Shown: piece after piece, positions 1 to 8,504 of the stretch
Layout of the letters: every line of letters begins with the position of its first letter
How positions within the stretch are numbered: position 1 is the stretch's first letter
Assembly: GCF_003148805.1 (NCBI RefSeq)
Contig: NZ_QGGX01000024.1
Span: 1 to 64,000, forward strand
From: Aminobacter sp. AP02
Lineage (GTDB): Bacteria > Pseudomonadota > Alphaproteobacteria > Rhizobiales > Rhizobiaceae
Reading direction: 5' to 3'
Length of the DNA: 64,000 nt
Made by a program: the position numbers and the translations under genes
The notes under the pieces: generated by a model
The model's database searches: none
The model's input: the letters and a program-made list of their open reading frames with translations, nothing else
Told to the model about the DNA's origin: nothing

Positions 1-3000
1 TTACCGACGGCAGCGCCGGCGTAATATTGCGCCTGCGCGCCGGTGACCGGGCACTGGAAGTTCTGCGAGGCGTCCTTGCAGAACACCGTCTCGGGGGCCG
101 GGGCGGGTTCTGTCCAGTAGCGGTTGCCGACACGCTGCTGCATGGTCGGCACCGCCGCCAGCGCAAGCAGGTTTTGCGGATAGACCTCGTAGATCGGAAC
201 GCCGGGCTGATAGCGGGGCTTCGGCGGCACGGGCGGGACGGGGCCGGGTGGGTTGGGGATCGCCAGCGAGCGCAAGTACCAATTCTGATCGCCGCTATCT
301 GCACCGACGCCGTTGAAGTGAAGCGTGTAGGCATAGGCGCCACCGACCACCGCCGGCTGACCGTCCTTGGTGATGTAGTCGCCGGCCAGCGTGAACGCGG
401 TGGATTCGGACGTCGCGCCATTGATGGTGTCGACGACCAGAATGCCGTTGGCGACGGTCAACGCACCCGGACCGGTGGTGTTCTTGACGATGAGCGTGGT
501 GTCGCCCGTCGTCGTCCCGCCATTGATGACCAGCATGTCCGACGGTGCCCCATCAGCGCCGAGATAGGTGTTGAGCCCTATCTGGCCGCCTTCGCCGACA
601 TAGTTGACGACGGTCAGCGTCTTGTAGCTCGCAAGCTGCGTGGGATCACCGGTCGGCGGCGTATACTGGATCAGGCTCGGATCGTTGAGGAGATTGGTGA
701 GATTGGAATTGCCGGTCATGATCCAGAGGCTGTCGTTCAGCATCCTGACGTTGGATACGCTGCCTACAGCGGTGAAAGCCGAGCCGGTCACCGTCGAGCC
801 GTCCAGCAACACGTTTGCCAGCCCCGGCATGGCGCCGGGCGCCGCAGGTGGAGGGAAGGGGCCCATCGGTGGCGGCAACGGATCATCGGGTCCGATCGGG
901 TCCGGTATTCCCGTTAATGGGGGTTCAGGTGCTGCAAGCAGCGGGAAGTTGTCGATCGTGCCAACGCGCAGCCACTGTCCACTGCCGCCGGCAACCGTGC
1001 CGGTCAGGGAGACATTTCCCGCTCCGGCGACGCCGATGGTCGGGCCGCTGACGTTGCGCAGCAGGCTGTTGGCGAAGATGGCGTTGGAGACGGGTCCACC
1101 TTCGCCGACGACAAGCAGCGCCGAGGCCTCGGCCCCGATCGCTGTCACCCGCGTATTGTTGCCAACGATCAAGCCACCAGCTTGCGCGACTGATCCATGT
1201 GCGATCGCGCCCGTAGCGAGGACCACGGTGTCGTTCATGGTGACCGAGGTCGGGTTGTCGCGAGACAGCGCGCCATGCGCGCCGATGCCCTCGGTGAAGA
1301 CATTGCTTCGGTTGGCGATTACCGCAGCTTCGCCGCGGCCGGTGATCGGGCGCGTGCCGTAGTCCCCCAGCGTCGCCCGCAATCCGACAGCGCCTTCGCC
1401 ATGGGTTGTTATCGCGCTGTCGTTGACCGTGAGCGTGGCCTTTTCCACCGGCACGTCGTTGCGCGCCTGGGCGGCGGCGCCATGTGCGAACAGGCCAGAC
1501 GTATCCACCGTCACGCCGCTCGCCGTCAGGTTTGCGGGAAATTGCGCACCTACCTGTTCAGTGACCGAGTACAGGCCGATACTCCTCAGACCCAGCGTCG
1601 TGATCGAATTTCCGTTCAAGATCATCGTGCCGCCATCGTCTGCGACAGCGCCCATCGCGGTAATGCCGGTGGTCAACAATGTCGTATTCGTCGACGTGAG
1701 AACGCCACCTGGATTCCGCGCGCCAAGCGCATGCGGAAATGACGCTTGCCGGACCGCATCCCCGTGGGTCGTAACCGTGCCGCCGTTCAGCGTGATCTGG
1801 CCGCCACCGTCGGCAAGCACGCCTATCGCGTTGTCGGGGCCAGAGGTCGTCACCACCACATTGGTGGCGACAACCGCACCGCCGGCCGCATAGATGCCGG
1901 GAGAATCACGCGCTGTCGTTGTCGTGGAGCCCCCGATCATGGTGGCGGATCCTCCAGTGACGACCCGTAGCCCGTAGCCTATGACACTTGGCGAAGTGCT
2001 GCCGGTAATTGCGGTACCGGTCAGGGTAACTGTCGAGCCCGCGTCCTGGACGGAAACGCCGTGATTGTTGTTGGAAATCAGAGTGCTGTTGGTGACGGTG
2101 GCCTGGCCGCCGCCGAAGATGAATGCAGCAGGGGCGCGGGCGCCGTCGACCGTGATGGTCGAACCCGAAACGGTCGCTTGCGAGCCGGCGTCCTGGACCG
2201 AGAACCCGACGCCCCGGAGGCCCGTCGCATCGATGGTGACACCGCTCAGATTAAGGACACCACCGGATAGCGCCCGCGCCGCCGAGGACGGATCGGCGTC
2301 GGTGGCGGCAGTGCTGCTGGACGCGATCGTACCGCCGGTCAGGGAAACCAGGCCGCCGCTTTCGGCTCGCGCGCCGCTTGCAAAAAGGCCAGAAACGCTG
2401 ATCGCAATGCCAGTGCCAACGATCTGGCTGCCGGCCCCCGTTGCAAACAAGGCATGGCTGCCGACCTGAGCGGCTGTGTTCTGCGCGCCTGTAGTGATCA
2501 CCTGAGCCGCATTGCCAAGTGTTACTACACCGCCGTTTTGGGCCAATACACCGAAAGAGCCTCTCGACAGAGTCGAGATCGTACCGCCCAGATAGCTGAT
2601 CTGACTGCCTGCGGCGGTCGCCACCAAACCATGGTTGGAAACGCCGTTCGCACCGCCCAGCATCGTGATAGGCGTGTTGGACAGATTGAGGATGCCGCCG
2701 CTTTCGGCGATCGCCCCTGTCAGATTGTTCGCCGTCGTCGTGCCGTTAGGCGGTCCAATCGTGATAGCGGACCCGCTCGAGCTGATCGTGCTAGCCGTTC
2801 CATTTGCCCGCAAGCCAACCTGACCTGCGGAATTTGCCGTGGTTGTTGCGGTCGTCAACAGCGTGCTGCCATTGAAGATGATGGTGGCGCCCGCCTGCGC
2901 CAATGCGCCTGTGGTGCCTGCCGCGGCAAGGTTGACGGTGATACCGCCTCCGACGATCTGCCCAAGCGCGCCAGACGCATTCAGGCCGATGGCATTGGCC

Positions 3001-3212
3001 GGGGTGACAGTGATGATCGTTCCAGGAGGAACTGTACAAGCCGTGCCAACGACAACAGCCGGATTCGGGCAAACCTGGGCAAAAGCGGTCAGAGGAAATA
3101 TTGCCATAGTGGCAAAGACAAATGCCACCGCCCGCGGCCTAAGCGCAAATGGAATGAGGTTCTTTGTAGTTTTCTTCCGGAACCTGATTCGAGGCATGCA
3201 CTGAGAGTTCAC
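1..3212 (-). CDS. Autotransporter adhesin-like protein, passenger region (partial, C-terminus outside window)
   Basis: One uninterrupted minus-strand frame runs from about 3212 to the left edge (about 1070 codons), with no stop before base 1. The N-terminus is a long basic signal peptide (RIRFRKK, then a hydrophobic stretch ending in AFAQ). The body is a low-complexity series of short Gly/Thr/Ser/Ala repeats of the G-G-x-x-T-x-x-G type, as in beta-helical passengers of type V secretion. Near codon 760 there is a Pro-rich hinge (about 847-915), then a pertactin-like segment. The beta-barrel translocator is expected beyond the left edge and is not seen. A GTG at 3212 has GGAGG six bases upstream and is preferred over the ATG at 3197. 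Adhesion or cell-contact function is inferred from the fold class only. Confidence 0.82.
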   Translation of the reverse strand, partial: MNSQCMPRIRFRKKTTKNLIPFALRPRAVAFVFATMAIFPLTAFAQVCPNPAVVVGTACTVPPGTIITVTPANAIGLNASGALGQIVGGGITVNLAAAGTTGALAQAGATIIFNGSTLLTTATTTANSAGQVGLRANGTASTISSSGSAITIGPPNGTTTANNLTGAIAESGGILNLSNTPITMLGGANGVSNHGLVATAAGSQISYLGGTISTLSRGSFGVLAQNGGVVTLGNAAQVITTGAQNTAAQVGSHALFATGAGSQIVGTGIAISVSGLFASGARAESGGLVSLTGGTIASSSTAATDADPSSAARALSGGVLNLSGVTIDATGLRGVGFSVQDAGSQATVSGSTITVDGARAPAAFIFGGGQATVTNSTLISNNNHGVSVQDAGSTVTLTGTAITGSTSPSVIGYGLRVVTGGSATMIGGSTTTTARDSPGIYAAGGAVVATNVVVTTSGPDNAIGVLADGGGQITLNGGTVTTHGDAVRQASFPHALGARNPGGVLTSTNTTLLTTGITAMGAVADDGGTMILNGNSITTLGLRSIGLYSVTEQVGAQFPANLTASGVTVDTSGLFAHGAAAQARNDVPVEKATLTVNDSAITTHGEGAVGLRATLGDYGTRPITGRGEAAVIANRSNVFTEGIGAHGALSRDNPTSVTMNDTVVLATGAIAHGSVAQAGGLIVGNNTRVTAIGAEASALLVVGEGGPVSNAIFANSLLRNVSGPTIGVAGAGNVSLTGTVAGGSGQWLRVGTIDNFPLLAAPEPPLTGIPDPIGPDDPLPPPMGPFPPPAAPGAMPGLANVLLDGSTVTGSAFTAVGSVSNVRMLNDSLWIMTGNSNLTNLLNDPSLIQYTPPTGDPTQLASYKTLTVVNYVGEGGQIGLNTYLGADGAPSDMLVINGGTTTGDTTLIVKNTTGPGALTVANGILVVDTINGATSESTAFTLAGDYITKDGQPAVVGGAYAYTLHFNGVGADSGDQNWYLRSLAIPNPPGPVPPVPPKPRYQPGVPIYEVYPQNLLALAAVPTMQQRVGNRYWTEPAPAPETVFCKDASQNFQCPVTGAQAQYYAGAAVG

Positions 3213-3445
3213 GAAAGACCTCCGGCGACCCCCATCAATCCAACGAGAGCGTGCGCGTATATCTTTAAATGCGCAAGTGCTCCTGACGATGGCAGATACA
3301 TGGAAGGCCGGGTGTTGCTTTTAGGCACTTGCTAACAACTTTCAACCGAGGCCGTGGCAATAGATGATCGCCAGCCGTTCGGCACCGCCGCTAGCGGTAT
3401 CGAACGGCCGGAAGACCGCGCCGCCAAACGCTGGCGAGCACTTAC

Positions 3446-4402
3446 TCAGTCACCATTGCTGACGACATCCCAGCTGTCATCAGGGTTGAAGCGGTCGATG
3501 TACTTGACGATGTCTTCGGTCGCGGGGCCCAGATCAACTTCGTAGACGATGCCCTGCTGGTTGATGGCGAAGGTCTTGACGCCCGTCTCGGCATATTTGA
3601 CCGGCCACGCTATGAGACCAAAGCCGGCGATCATGTTGCCATTGATGACGTAGTCATGAGCGCCGCCGGCGATATGATCGCCCTGACCGGTCAGGATGCG
3701 GAAACGATAGCCGAAATAGCCTTCGCCTTGCTTGGCCTTGTCGAGCGCCTCGGGATCGACGAGGTCGCCGGCAGGGCTGTCGCCAGCTCCAAGCTCGGCC
3801 GGCCAGTAAAGGCCGTCCGTCAGGCCCTCGCTGCTGATCAGCTTCTGGGCATATTCCAGCACGCCGTCGCCGTCATGGTCGTCTTGCGCATACTCGTTCT
3901 GCGCGTCGAGGTAGCCGCGCATGGTTTCGATCGCCTGGAGTTCATTTTCGCCGACCCGGCGGTTGATGATCTCCTCCAGCCCGGCAAAGGTATCGAAAGC
4001 CCATTTGCCGTCGCTGCCCTTGGTGATGGGGAAAGGCAGCGGCCAGAGCCTTTCGCCTATGTTGAGTATCGTGCGATCGCCAACCTCCTTGGCGACGACC
4101 TGTTTTGCCGCGCCTTGCCTGATCTGCTCGAAGGTGTCCAACGTGTCGTTGTCAGTCCTGAGCTTGGCGGCATCGAGGCCGAGAACTTTCGCCAGATCAT
4201 CCAGCTTGTCGTTGGCGAGCGCGGCCTTGAAGGCCTCCGTTGCCGCCGCCGGCGTGTCGAAGACCGGCGGATCTTCCGCCGCCGCGAAGGCCGAAATGTC
4301 GATGTCGTCTTCGGCGAAGGCCGGGGCCGCGAGTGCCAGGCCAGTCAGAATTCCGGCCGCGCAAACCGAGCCGAGCAACATGCGATGAATGGACGTTTTC
4401 AT
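3446..4402 (-). CDS. DUF2950 family exported protein
   Basis: A 318-residue protein with a clear Sec signal peptide (residues 1-30, ending APAFA). The mature part starts with a helical segment (AAATEAFKAAL) followed by the DUF2950-type region carrying YFGYRFRILTGQG, which I recognise from that family. Its biochemical role is unknown. It lies 22 bases downstream of the DUF3300 gene on the same strand, a pairing seen repeatedly in proteobacteria, so the two probably form an operon and act together in the envelope. The ATG at 4402 is the natural start because it opens the signal peptide. Family assignment is from memory of sequence features, not a search. Confidence 0.8.
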   Translation of the reverse strand: MKTSIHRMLLGSVCAAGILTGLALAAPAFAEDDIDISAFAAAEDPPVFDTPAAATEAFKAALANDKLDDLAKVLGLDAAKLRTDNDTLDTFEQIRQGAAKQVVAKEVGDRTILNIGERLWPLPFPITKGSDGKWAFDTFAGLEEIINRRVGENELQAIETMRGYLDAQNEYAQDDHDGDGVLEYAQKLISSEGLTDGLYWPAELGAGDSPAGDLVDPEALDKAKQGEGYFGYRFRILTGQGDHIAGGAHDYVINGNMIAGFGLIAWPVKYAETGVKTFAINQQGIVYEVDLGPATEDIVKYIDRFNPDDSWDVVSNGD

Positions 4403-4424
4403 GATCTTGTTCCTTCATCCGGAA

Positions 4425-5873
4425 TTAGCGACGACCACCTCGGCCACCACCACCGCGACCCATGTGACCGCCGCCACCGCCGCCACGCGAAATGTGATGA
4501 CCGCCGCCACCACCGCGCTGGCCGCCGCCCATCGATCTTTGTCCGCGGTTGGACTGGATCTGGGTGACTTTGCCGCGATTCACGTTGCCAAGGCCCGAGG
4601 GATTCCTCGGACGGTTATCTGCCCTGGCGCCAGGCTTGACCTTGCCTGAGGGACGGTTGGCATTGGGCCGGTTGATGTTCGACTTGTTGATGTTCGGCCG
4701 GTTGCCGGCGTTCGGTCTGTTTCCCGCGTTTGGCCTGTTTCCGGCGTTTGGCCTGTTTCCGGCGTTTGGTCTGTTGATATCAGGGCGGTTGGGGTTGGCC
4801 CTCGCCGCCGCCAGGTTGCCTGGATTGTTCTTCAGGCCTTGGAGCGTACTGTTGCGAACGTCCTTGATATTGCCGGCATTGCCCCGAATCCCGTTCGGGT
4901 GTTCGCTGCGGATGCTGGCCGCCTTGTTGCGGATCGAGTTGTTGCCATTGCGCTCGATGTTGTTCTTGATGTTGGCGCGGTCGAATTTCTGGAGCTGGTT
5001 CCTGTCGATGTTGATTTTCGAACGGTCCACGTTCTTCCAGTCGACATCCTTCAGGTTGATCTTGCCGTTGATGTTGTTGAGGCAATTGTTGCAGTCGATA
5101 TCGACGTCGCCACCCCAGCGGCCACCCCACACACCCCAGTCATCCCAGTCGACGGCCGCGGCCCAGATTGCGCCCGTTACCGCGGCTGCAAAGAAGGGTG
5201 CGGTCGGATAGTAGTAGCTGGGATAGGGATCTGGGTAATAGCTGATCGGGGCCGCAGCGTAATTGGGCTCGTAAAGCATTTCCGGCTGGTATTGCGGAAC
5301 GTAGATTTTCTCCGGGCTTGCCGACTGGATGATGACGTTGTCGTTGTCGTTGACGACCTTGATCTTGTCGTCGGACTTGATGATGTTCTTGGCGACGGCC
5401 TCGTCGCGCAATTGCTGGATGGCGACCAGCACGTCCTTTTGCTGATAGGCGAGCGCATCGCCCAGCGACTGGGTCCATTCGAGATCGTCGCTCATCATCT
5501 TGACGATCTGGGGATAGTTCAGCAACGAAATGACACTGCCGTCCCAGCTGTCCTTCGGCTTGAGATTCTTGTCCTTGGCGTATTGGTCGAGATAGCGCGA
5601 CGCCTCGACAATCTGCAGCGGATAAAGCGCTGCGCCCGAGATTACCGCGACCAGCTCGTCGGGATAAAGCGCGATCCGCGCCACCAGAACTTCAAGCTCG
5701 TCTTCGGTGAGGGGCGTCGGGGCTTGCGTTTGCGCGGTTGCGTCAGGCGTCGTCGCTGCAGCCGCAGTTGTCTGATCTTGGGCAAATACCGGGGCTGAGG
5801 GCCCTGCCACGAGCATTAGCAGCGCGATGGCGCCAGCATAGCCAGAATGTAACAAAAGGAGTCCCCTGCTCAT
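4425..5873 (-). CDS. DUF3300 domain exported protein with Asn/Arg repeats and Gly-rich tail
   Basis: A 482-residue protein. The start at 5873 is chosen because GGAGG lies just upstream and it opens a signal peptide (residues 1-32, ending PVFAQ); an in-frame ATG at 6014 would add an implausible leader. Residues about 50-230 form the DUF3300 domain (LYPDELVAVISGAALYPLQIV, then SPEKIYVPQYQPEMLY). The rest is low complexity: an Asn/Lys/Arg-rich segment with DVDIDCNNC, a four-unit RPNAGN repeat, and a Gly/Arg/His tail. Such tails suggest binding to nucleic acid, polyanions or the envelope, but that is speculation. It is upstream of, and probably co-transcribed with, the DUF2950 gene. Confidence 0.82.
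   Translation of the reverse strand: MSRGLLLLHSGYAGAIALLMLVAGPSAPVFAQDQTTAAAATTPDATAQTQAPTPLTEDELEVLVARIALYPDELVAVISGAALYPLQIVEASRYLDQYAKDKNLKPKDSWDGSVISLLNYPQIVKMMSDDLEWTQSLGDALAYQQKDVLVAIQQLRDEAVAKNIIKSDDKIKVVNDNDNVIIQSASPEKIYVPQYQPEMLYEPNYAAAPISYYPDPYPSYYYPTAPFFAAAVTGAIWAAAVDWDDWGVWGGRWGGDVDIDCNNCLNNINGKINLKDVDWKNVDRSKINIDRNQLQKFDRANIKNNIERNGNNSIRNKAASIRSEHPNGIRGNAGNIKDVRNSTLQGLKNNPGNLAAARANPNRPDINRPNAGNRPNAGNRPNAGNRPNAGNRPNINKSNINRPNANRPSGKVKPGARADNRPRNPSGLGNVNRGKVTQIQSNRGQRSMGGGQRGGGGGHHISRGGGGGGHMGRGGGGRGGRR
4704..4775 (-). repeat. Four tandem 18-bp units inside the DUF3300 gene
   Basis: Four adjacent 18-base units at 4704-4721, 4722-4739, 4740-4757 and 4758-4775 differ at only a few positions, and each encodes the hexapeptide RPNAGN. 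The unit length is a multiple of three, so gain or loss of units keeps the frame. This is a potential variable-number tandem repeat. Confidence 0.85.
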
Positions 5874-6228
5874 GATACCACCTCCACTGCTGCCTTCCGG
5901 CCTGGATAGATCTCTAGCTCGTGCGCATCGCGCGGCGACGTCTTGAACGTCGCTCGCGGATATGGTTTTGGCAAGGGGGCATCTTCTTGGCGTTACTGCA
6001 GCCAGGGTCGCCAATGAAATCGGCGAAGCCTCGAAGAGGGCTGATGTTCAGGAGTTCAATGGTTCGTTGTCTCGCCAGGCGTGGACATCGCCTGCGAAAG
6101 TCCTTGCCGCGACTGCAGAATTCCCAGTGCTCGCTCTTGTAGAGACAACGCGGACGATGCCCTGCTAGGATAGTGCGATGAGCCCGCTAGTCAGTTGCGG
6201 CTCGCTACCAATGCGACGAGGTCGGGGA
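5874..6228. other. Intergenic region upstream of the DUF3300 operon
   Basis: About 355 bases between the DUF3300 start and the next plus-strand gene. It must hold the promoters of both divergent units. I see the ribosome binding site of the DUF3300 gene at its left edge, but no convincing promoter consensus, hairpin or repeat. Short open frames here have no ribosome binding site or family resemblance and are not called. Confidence 0.5.
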
Positions 6229-6588
6229 ATGACCAGTACAGGGCAGTTCCATCCTTCTGACAACACCGCTCCTGTTGGCGGACAAGGCGGCATTGCCGGC
6301 TTCTTTTCCAGGCGCTGGAACGGAGCGGTTCCGCTCGGGCAGCTGTTCTGGCGCGACATGGTCACGGTCGGAAGCCTGATCAATGTGGCAAGCACGATCG
6401 CCGCGCTGGCCATCCTGGCCGCCAAGATGCCGGCGCTGCTGGCGGTCGCCGTCCACCTGATCCCGCTGCCTTACAATCTGTTTCTCTATGGCAGCGTGTT
6501 GCGCAGCGCCGATTTGGCAGGCACGCCAAATGCCAGTGCGCTGAAGATCGGCGCTACGCTGTGGATCATCCTGGCCAGCCTGCTGTAA
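6229..6588 (+). CDS. Small conserved membrane protein
   Basis: 119 residues from the ATG at 6229, chosen over upstream ATGs because GAGG lies a few bases before it. The N-terminal 30 residues are polar, followed by FFSRRWNGAVPLGQLFWRDM and two or three hydrophobic segments (INVASTIAALAILAAKM, LLAVAVHLIPLPYNLFLYG, LKIGATLWIILASLL). I recognise it only as a rhizobial hypothetical inner-membrane protein. It stands alone between the DUF3300 unit and convergent msrB, with its stop four bases from the msrB stop. No function can be assigned. Confidence 0.6.
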   Translation: MTSTGQFHPSDNTAPVGGQGGIAGFFSRRWNGAVPLGQLFWRDMVTVGSLINVASTIAALAILAAKMPALLAVAVHLIPLPYNLFLYGSVLRSADLAGTPNASALKIGATLWIILASLL

Positions 6589-6591
6589 GGC

Positions 6592-6996
6592 TCAGGCGGC
6601 AGGCTCGAAATTCAGCGCCACGCCGTTGATGCAGTAGCGCAGGCCGGTCGGCGGCGGGCCGTCTGGAAAGACATGGCCGAGATGGCTGCCGCAGCGGGCG
6701 CAATGGCATTCCGTGCGCACCATGCCGTGGCTGCGGTCGATGGTGTTTTCGACCGAGCCTTCGACCGGGTCGTTGAAGCTCGGCCAGCCCGTGCCGCTTT
6801 CGAACTTCAGCTTGGATTCAAACAGTGGCTGGTCGCAACCGGCGCAGGTGAAGGTGCCGGCGCGCTTTTCGTACAGCAGCGCGCAGCTTCCCGGCCGCTC
6901 GGTGCCATGGTTGCGCATCACCTGATACTGCTCGGGCGAAAGCAGCGCGCGCCATTCGGCATCGGTGCGCGTGACGGGATAGGTCTTGGTGTCCAT
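6592..6996 (-). CDS. msrB: Peptide-methionine (R)-S-oxide reductase MsrB
   Basis: A 134-residue cytosolic enzyme that reduces methionine-R-sulfoxide in oxidised proteins, with thioredoxin as the usual electron donor. Two zinc-binding CxxC pairs (C51/C54 and C99/C102) and the catalytic cysteine in RYCIN (C122) are present, with the family motifs SGTGWPSF and GSHLGHVF. Length is normal for a free-standing MsrB. The start at 6996 has GGGAG upstream; an upstream in-frame extension lacks support. No msrA lies next to it in the window. Confidence 0.96.
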   Translation of the reverse strand: MDTKTYPVTRTDAEWRALLSPEQYQVMRNHGTERPGSCALLYEKRAGTFTCAGCDQPLFESKLKFESGTGWPSFNDPVEGSVENTIDRSHGMVRTECHCARCGSHLGHVFPDGPPPTGLRYCINGVALNFEPAA

Positions 6997-7085
6997 GCTA
7001 TGGTCTCCCACGCTTTGTCTTTTTCTTCGCACAGATAGTTACGAGTGTTCCCTGCTGACAGGGCATCACTTCACGGTGAAGCGCA

Positions 7086-8276
7086 TCAGTGTCTGCGCGA
7101 CAGCTGCCTGGTCGCGGCTTCAAGCCCGGCCAGCGTCAGCGGATACATACGGTTGGAAAATATCTCGGAGATCATCTTGACCGAGCTGGTGTAGCCCCAG
7201 TGCTTTTCTCGTGTCGGATTGAGCCACACGGCCGTGGGCCATTGCGCGAGCACACGGCGCAGCCACACAGATCCCGGCTCCGGATTCCAGTGCTCGACCG
7301 AACCGCCGGCGTAGGCGATCTCGTAAGGGCTCATCGAGGCGTCGCCGACGAAGATGACCTTGTAGTCATGGCCGTATTTGTGCAGCACGTCGAGGGTCGG
7401 GATCACCTCTTGGTGACGGCGGCGATTGTCCTTCCACACGCCTTCGTAGAGGCAATTGTGGAAGTAGAAATATTCAAGCTGGCGGAACTCCACGCGTGCC
7501 GCCGAAAACAGCTCCTCCACCACCTTGATATGGTCGTCCATCGAACCGCCGACGTCGAAGAACATCAGAAGCTTGACCGCGTTGCGCCGCTCGGGCCGCG
7601 TCTTGACGTCGAGATAGCCATGGTCGGCGGTGGCGTGGATGGTGCCCGGCAGATCGAGCTCTTCGTCGGCGCCCTCGCGCACCCAGCGGCGCAGGCGCTT
7701 GAGCGCCACCTTGATGTTGCGCGTGCCAAGTTCGACGGAGTCGTCGAAATTCCTGAACTCGCGCTTGTCCCACACCTTCACGGCACGGCGGTGGCGGCTT
7801 TCGGCTTGCCCGATGCGCACGCCCTCGGGATTGTAGCCATAGGCGCCAAAGGGCGAGGTGCCGGCGGTGCCGATCCACTTCGAGCCGCCCTGATGGCGGC
7901 CTTTTTGCTCTTCCAGACGCTGCTTCAAGGTCTCCATCAGCTTTTCGAAACCGCCAAGTGCCTCGACCAGCTTTTTCTCGTCCTCGCTCAGCGTCTTTTC
8001 CGCCAACCTGCGCAGCCATTCCTCGGGAATGTCAGCGACATTGACAGCGCCCTCCCCGGCAATCGCCTCGACGCCCTTGAAGTAGTGCGAAAAGACCTGG
8101 TCGAAGCGGTCGATATGGCGCTCGTCCTTCACCAGTGCAGCGCGGGCCAGGTAGTAGAAGCCCTCGACATCATAGGTGACGAGATCGGCGTCGAGCCCTT
8201 CGAGAAGGGTCAGATATTCGCGCAGCGACACCGGAACCTTGGCCGCCTTGAGCTCGAGGAAGAAGGGTATGAACAT
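7086..8276 (-). CDS. VWA domain protein, CoxE-like
   Basis: 396 residues. The N-terminal half is the helical CoxE region (FFLELKAAKVPVSLREYL, YYLARAALVKDE, HYFKGV). The C-terminal half is a von Willebrand A domain whose metal site reads FFDVGGSMDDH, so the usual DxSxS has Gly at the first Ser position. CoxE-type VWA proteins work with MoxR AAA ATPases in maturing or remodelling metalloenzymes and other complexes; the partner ATPase is at 10323-11162 on the same strand. The two genes are normally adjacent but here are separated by two others. The start at 8276 opens the conserved MFIPFF; its ribosome binding site is weak. Confidence 0.88.
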   Translation of the reverse strand: MFIPFFLELKAAKVPVSLREYLTLLEGLDADLVTYDVEGFYYLARAALVKDERHIDRFDQVFSHYFKGVEAIAGEGAVNVADIPEEWLRRLAEKTLSEDEKKLVEALGGFEKLMETLKQRLEEQKGRHQGGSKWIGTAGTSPFGAYGYNPEGVRIGQAESRHRRAVKVWDKREFRNFDDSVELGTRNIKVALKRLRRWVREGADEELDLPGTIHATADHGYLDVKTRPERRNAVKLLMFFDVGGSMDDHIKVVEELFSAARVEFRQLEYFYFHNCLYEGVWKDNRRRHQEVIPTLDVLHKYGHDYKVIFVGDASMSPYEIAYAGGSVEHWNPEPGSVWLRRVLAQWPTAVWLNPTREKHWGYTSSVKMISEIFSNRMYPLTLAGLEAATRQLSRRH

Positions 8277-8504
8277 GGCGCGCACTCTGCTTCGGCACGA
8301 GCCGGCAGGCAACCCCGTTCGAGCTTAAACGGTCAGGGCGCATAGCCAGGGCAATCACGTTCGGCAGCGTTGCAACACCCAGAATCTAATTAAAGTAAAA
8401 ATCGGATTCAGTCTTTTTTGGTAATTTCCCGTTAGCAAATCAAACAGTGGGGTCCGGGGGCTGAGTCTGGCTGTCGGTCGGTCTTGTTTTGCGTACGGGT
8501 AACA

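Noticed and set aside
27-1893. Several plus-strand open frames of 150-300 codons
   Set aside because: They lie opposite the autotransporter passenger, have no ribosome binding sites and give Arg/Pro-rich sequence of no family; they are antisense shadows.
4704-4775. Possible CRISPR array
   Set aside because: The 18-bp units are directly adjacent without spacers and encode a hexapeptide repeat in frame.
4839-5798. A 319-codon plus-strand frame
   Set aside because: Exactly antisense to the DUF3300 gene, which has a signal peptide, a ribosome binding site and a known domain.
5921-6168. Two short plus-strand frames upstream of the DUF3300 operon
   Set aside because: No start signal, no family resemblance, and they sit in a promoter region.
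7089-8345. A 418-codon plus-strand frame
   Set aside because: Antisense to the CoxE-like gene; translation shows no domain.
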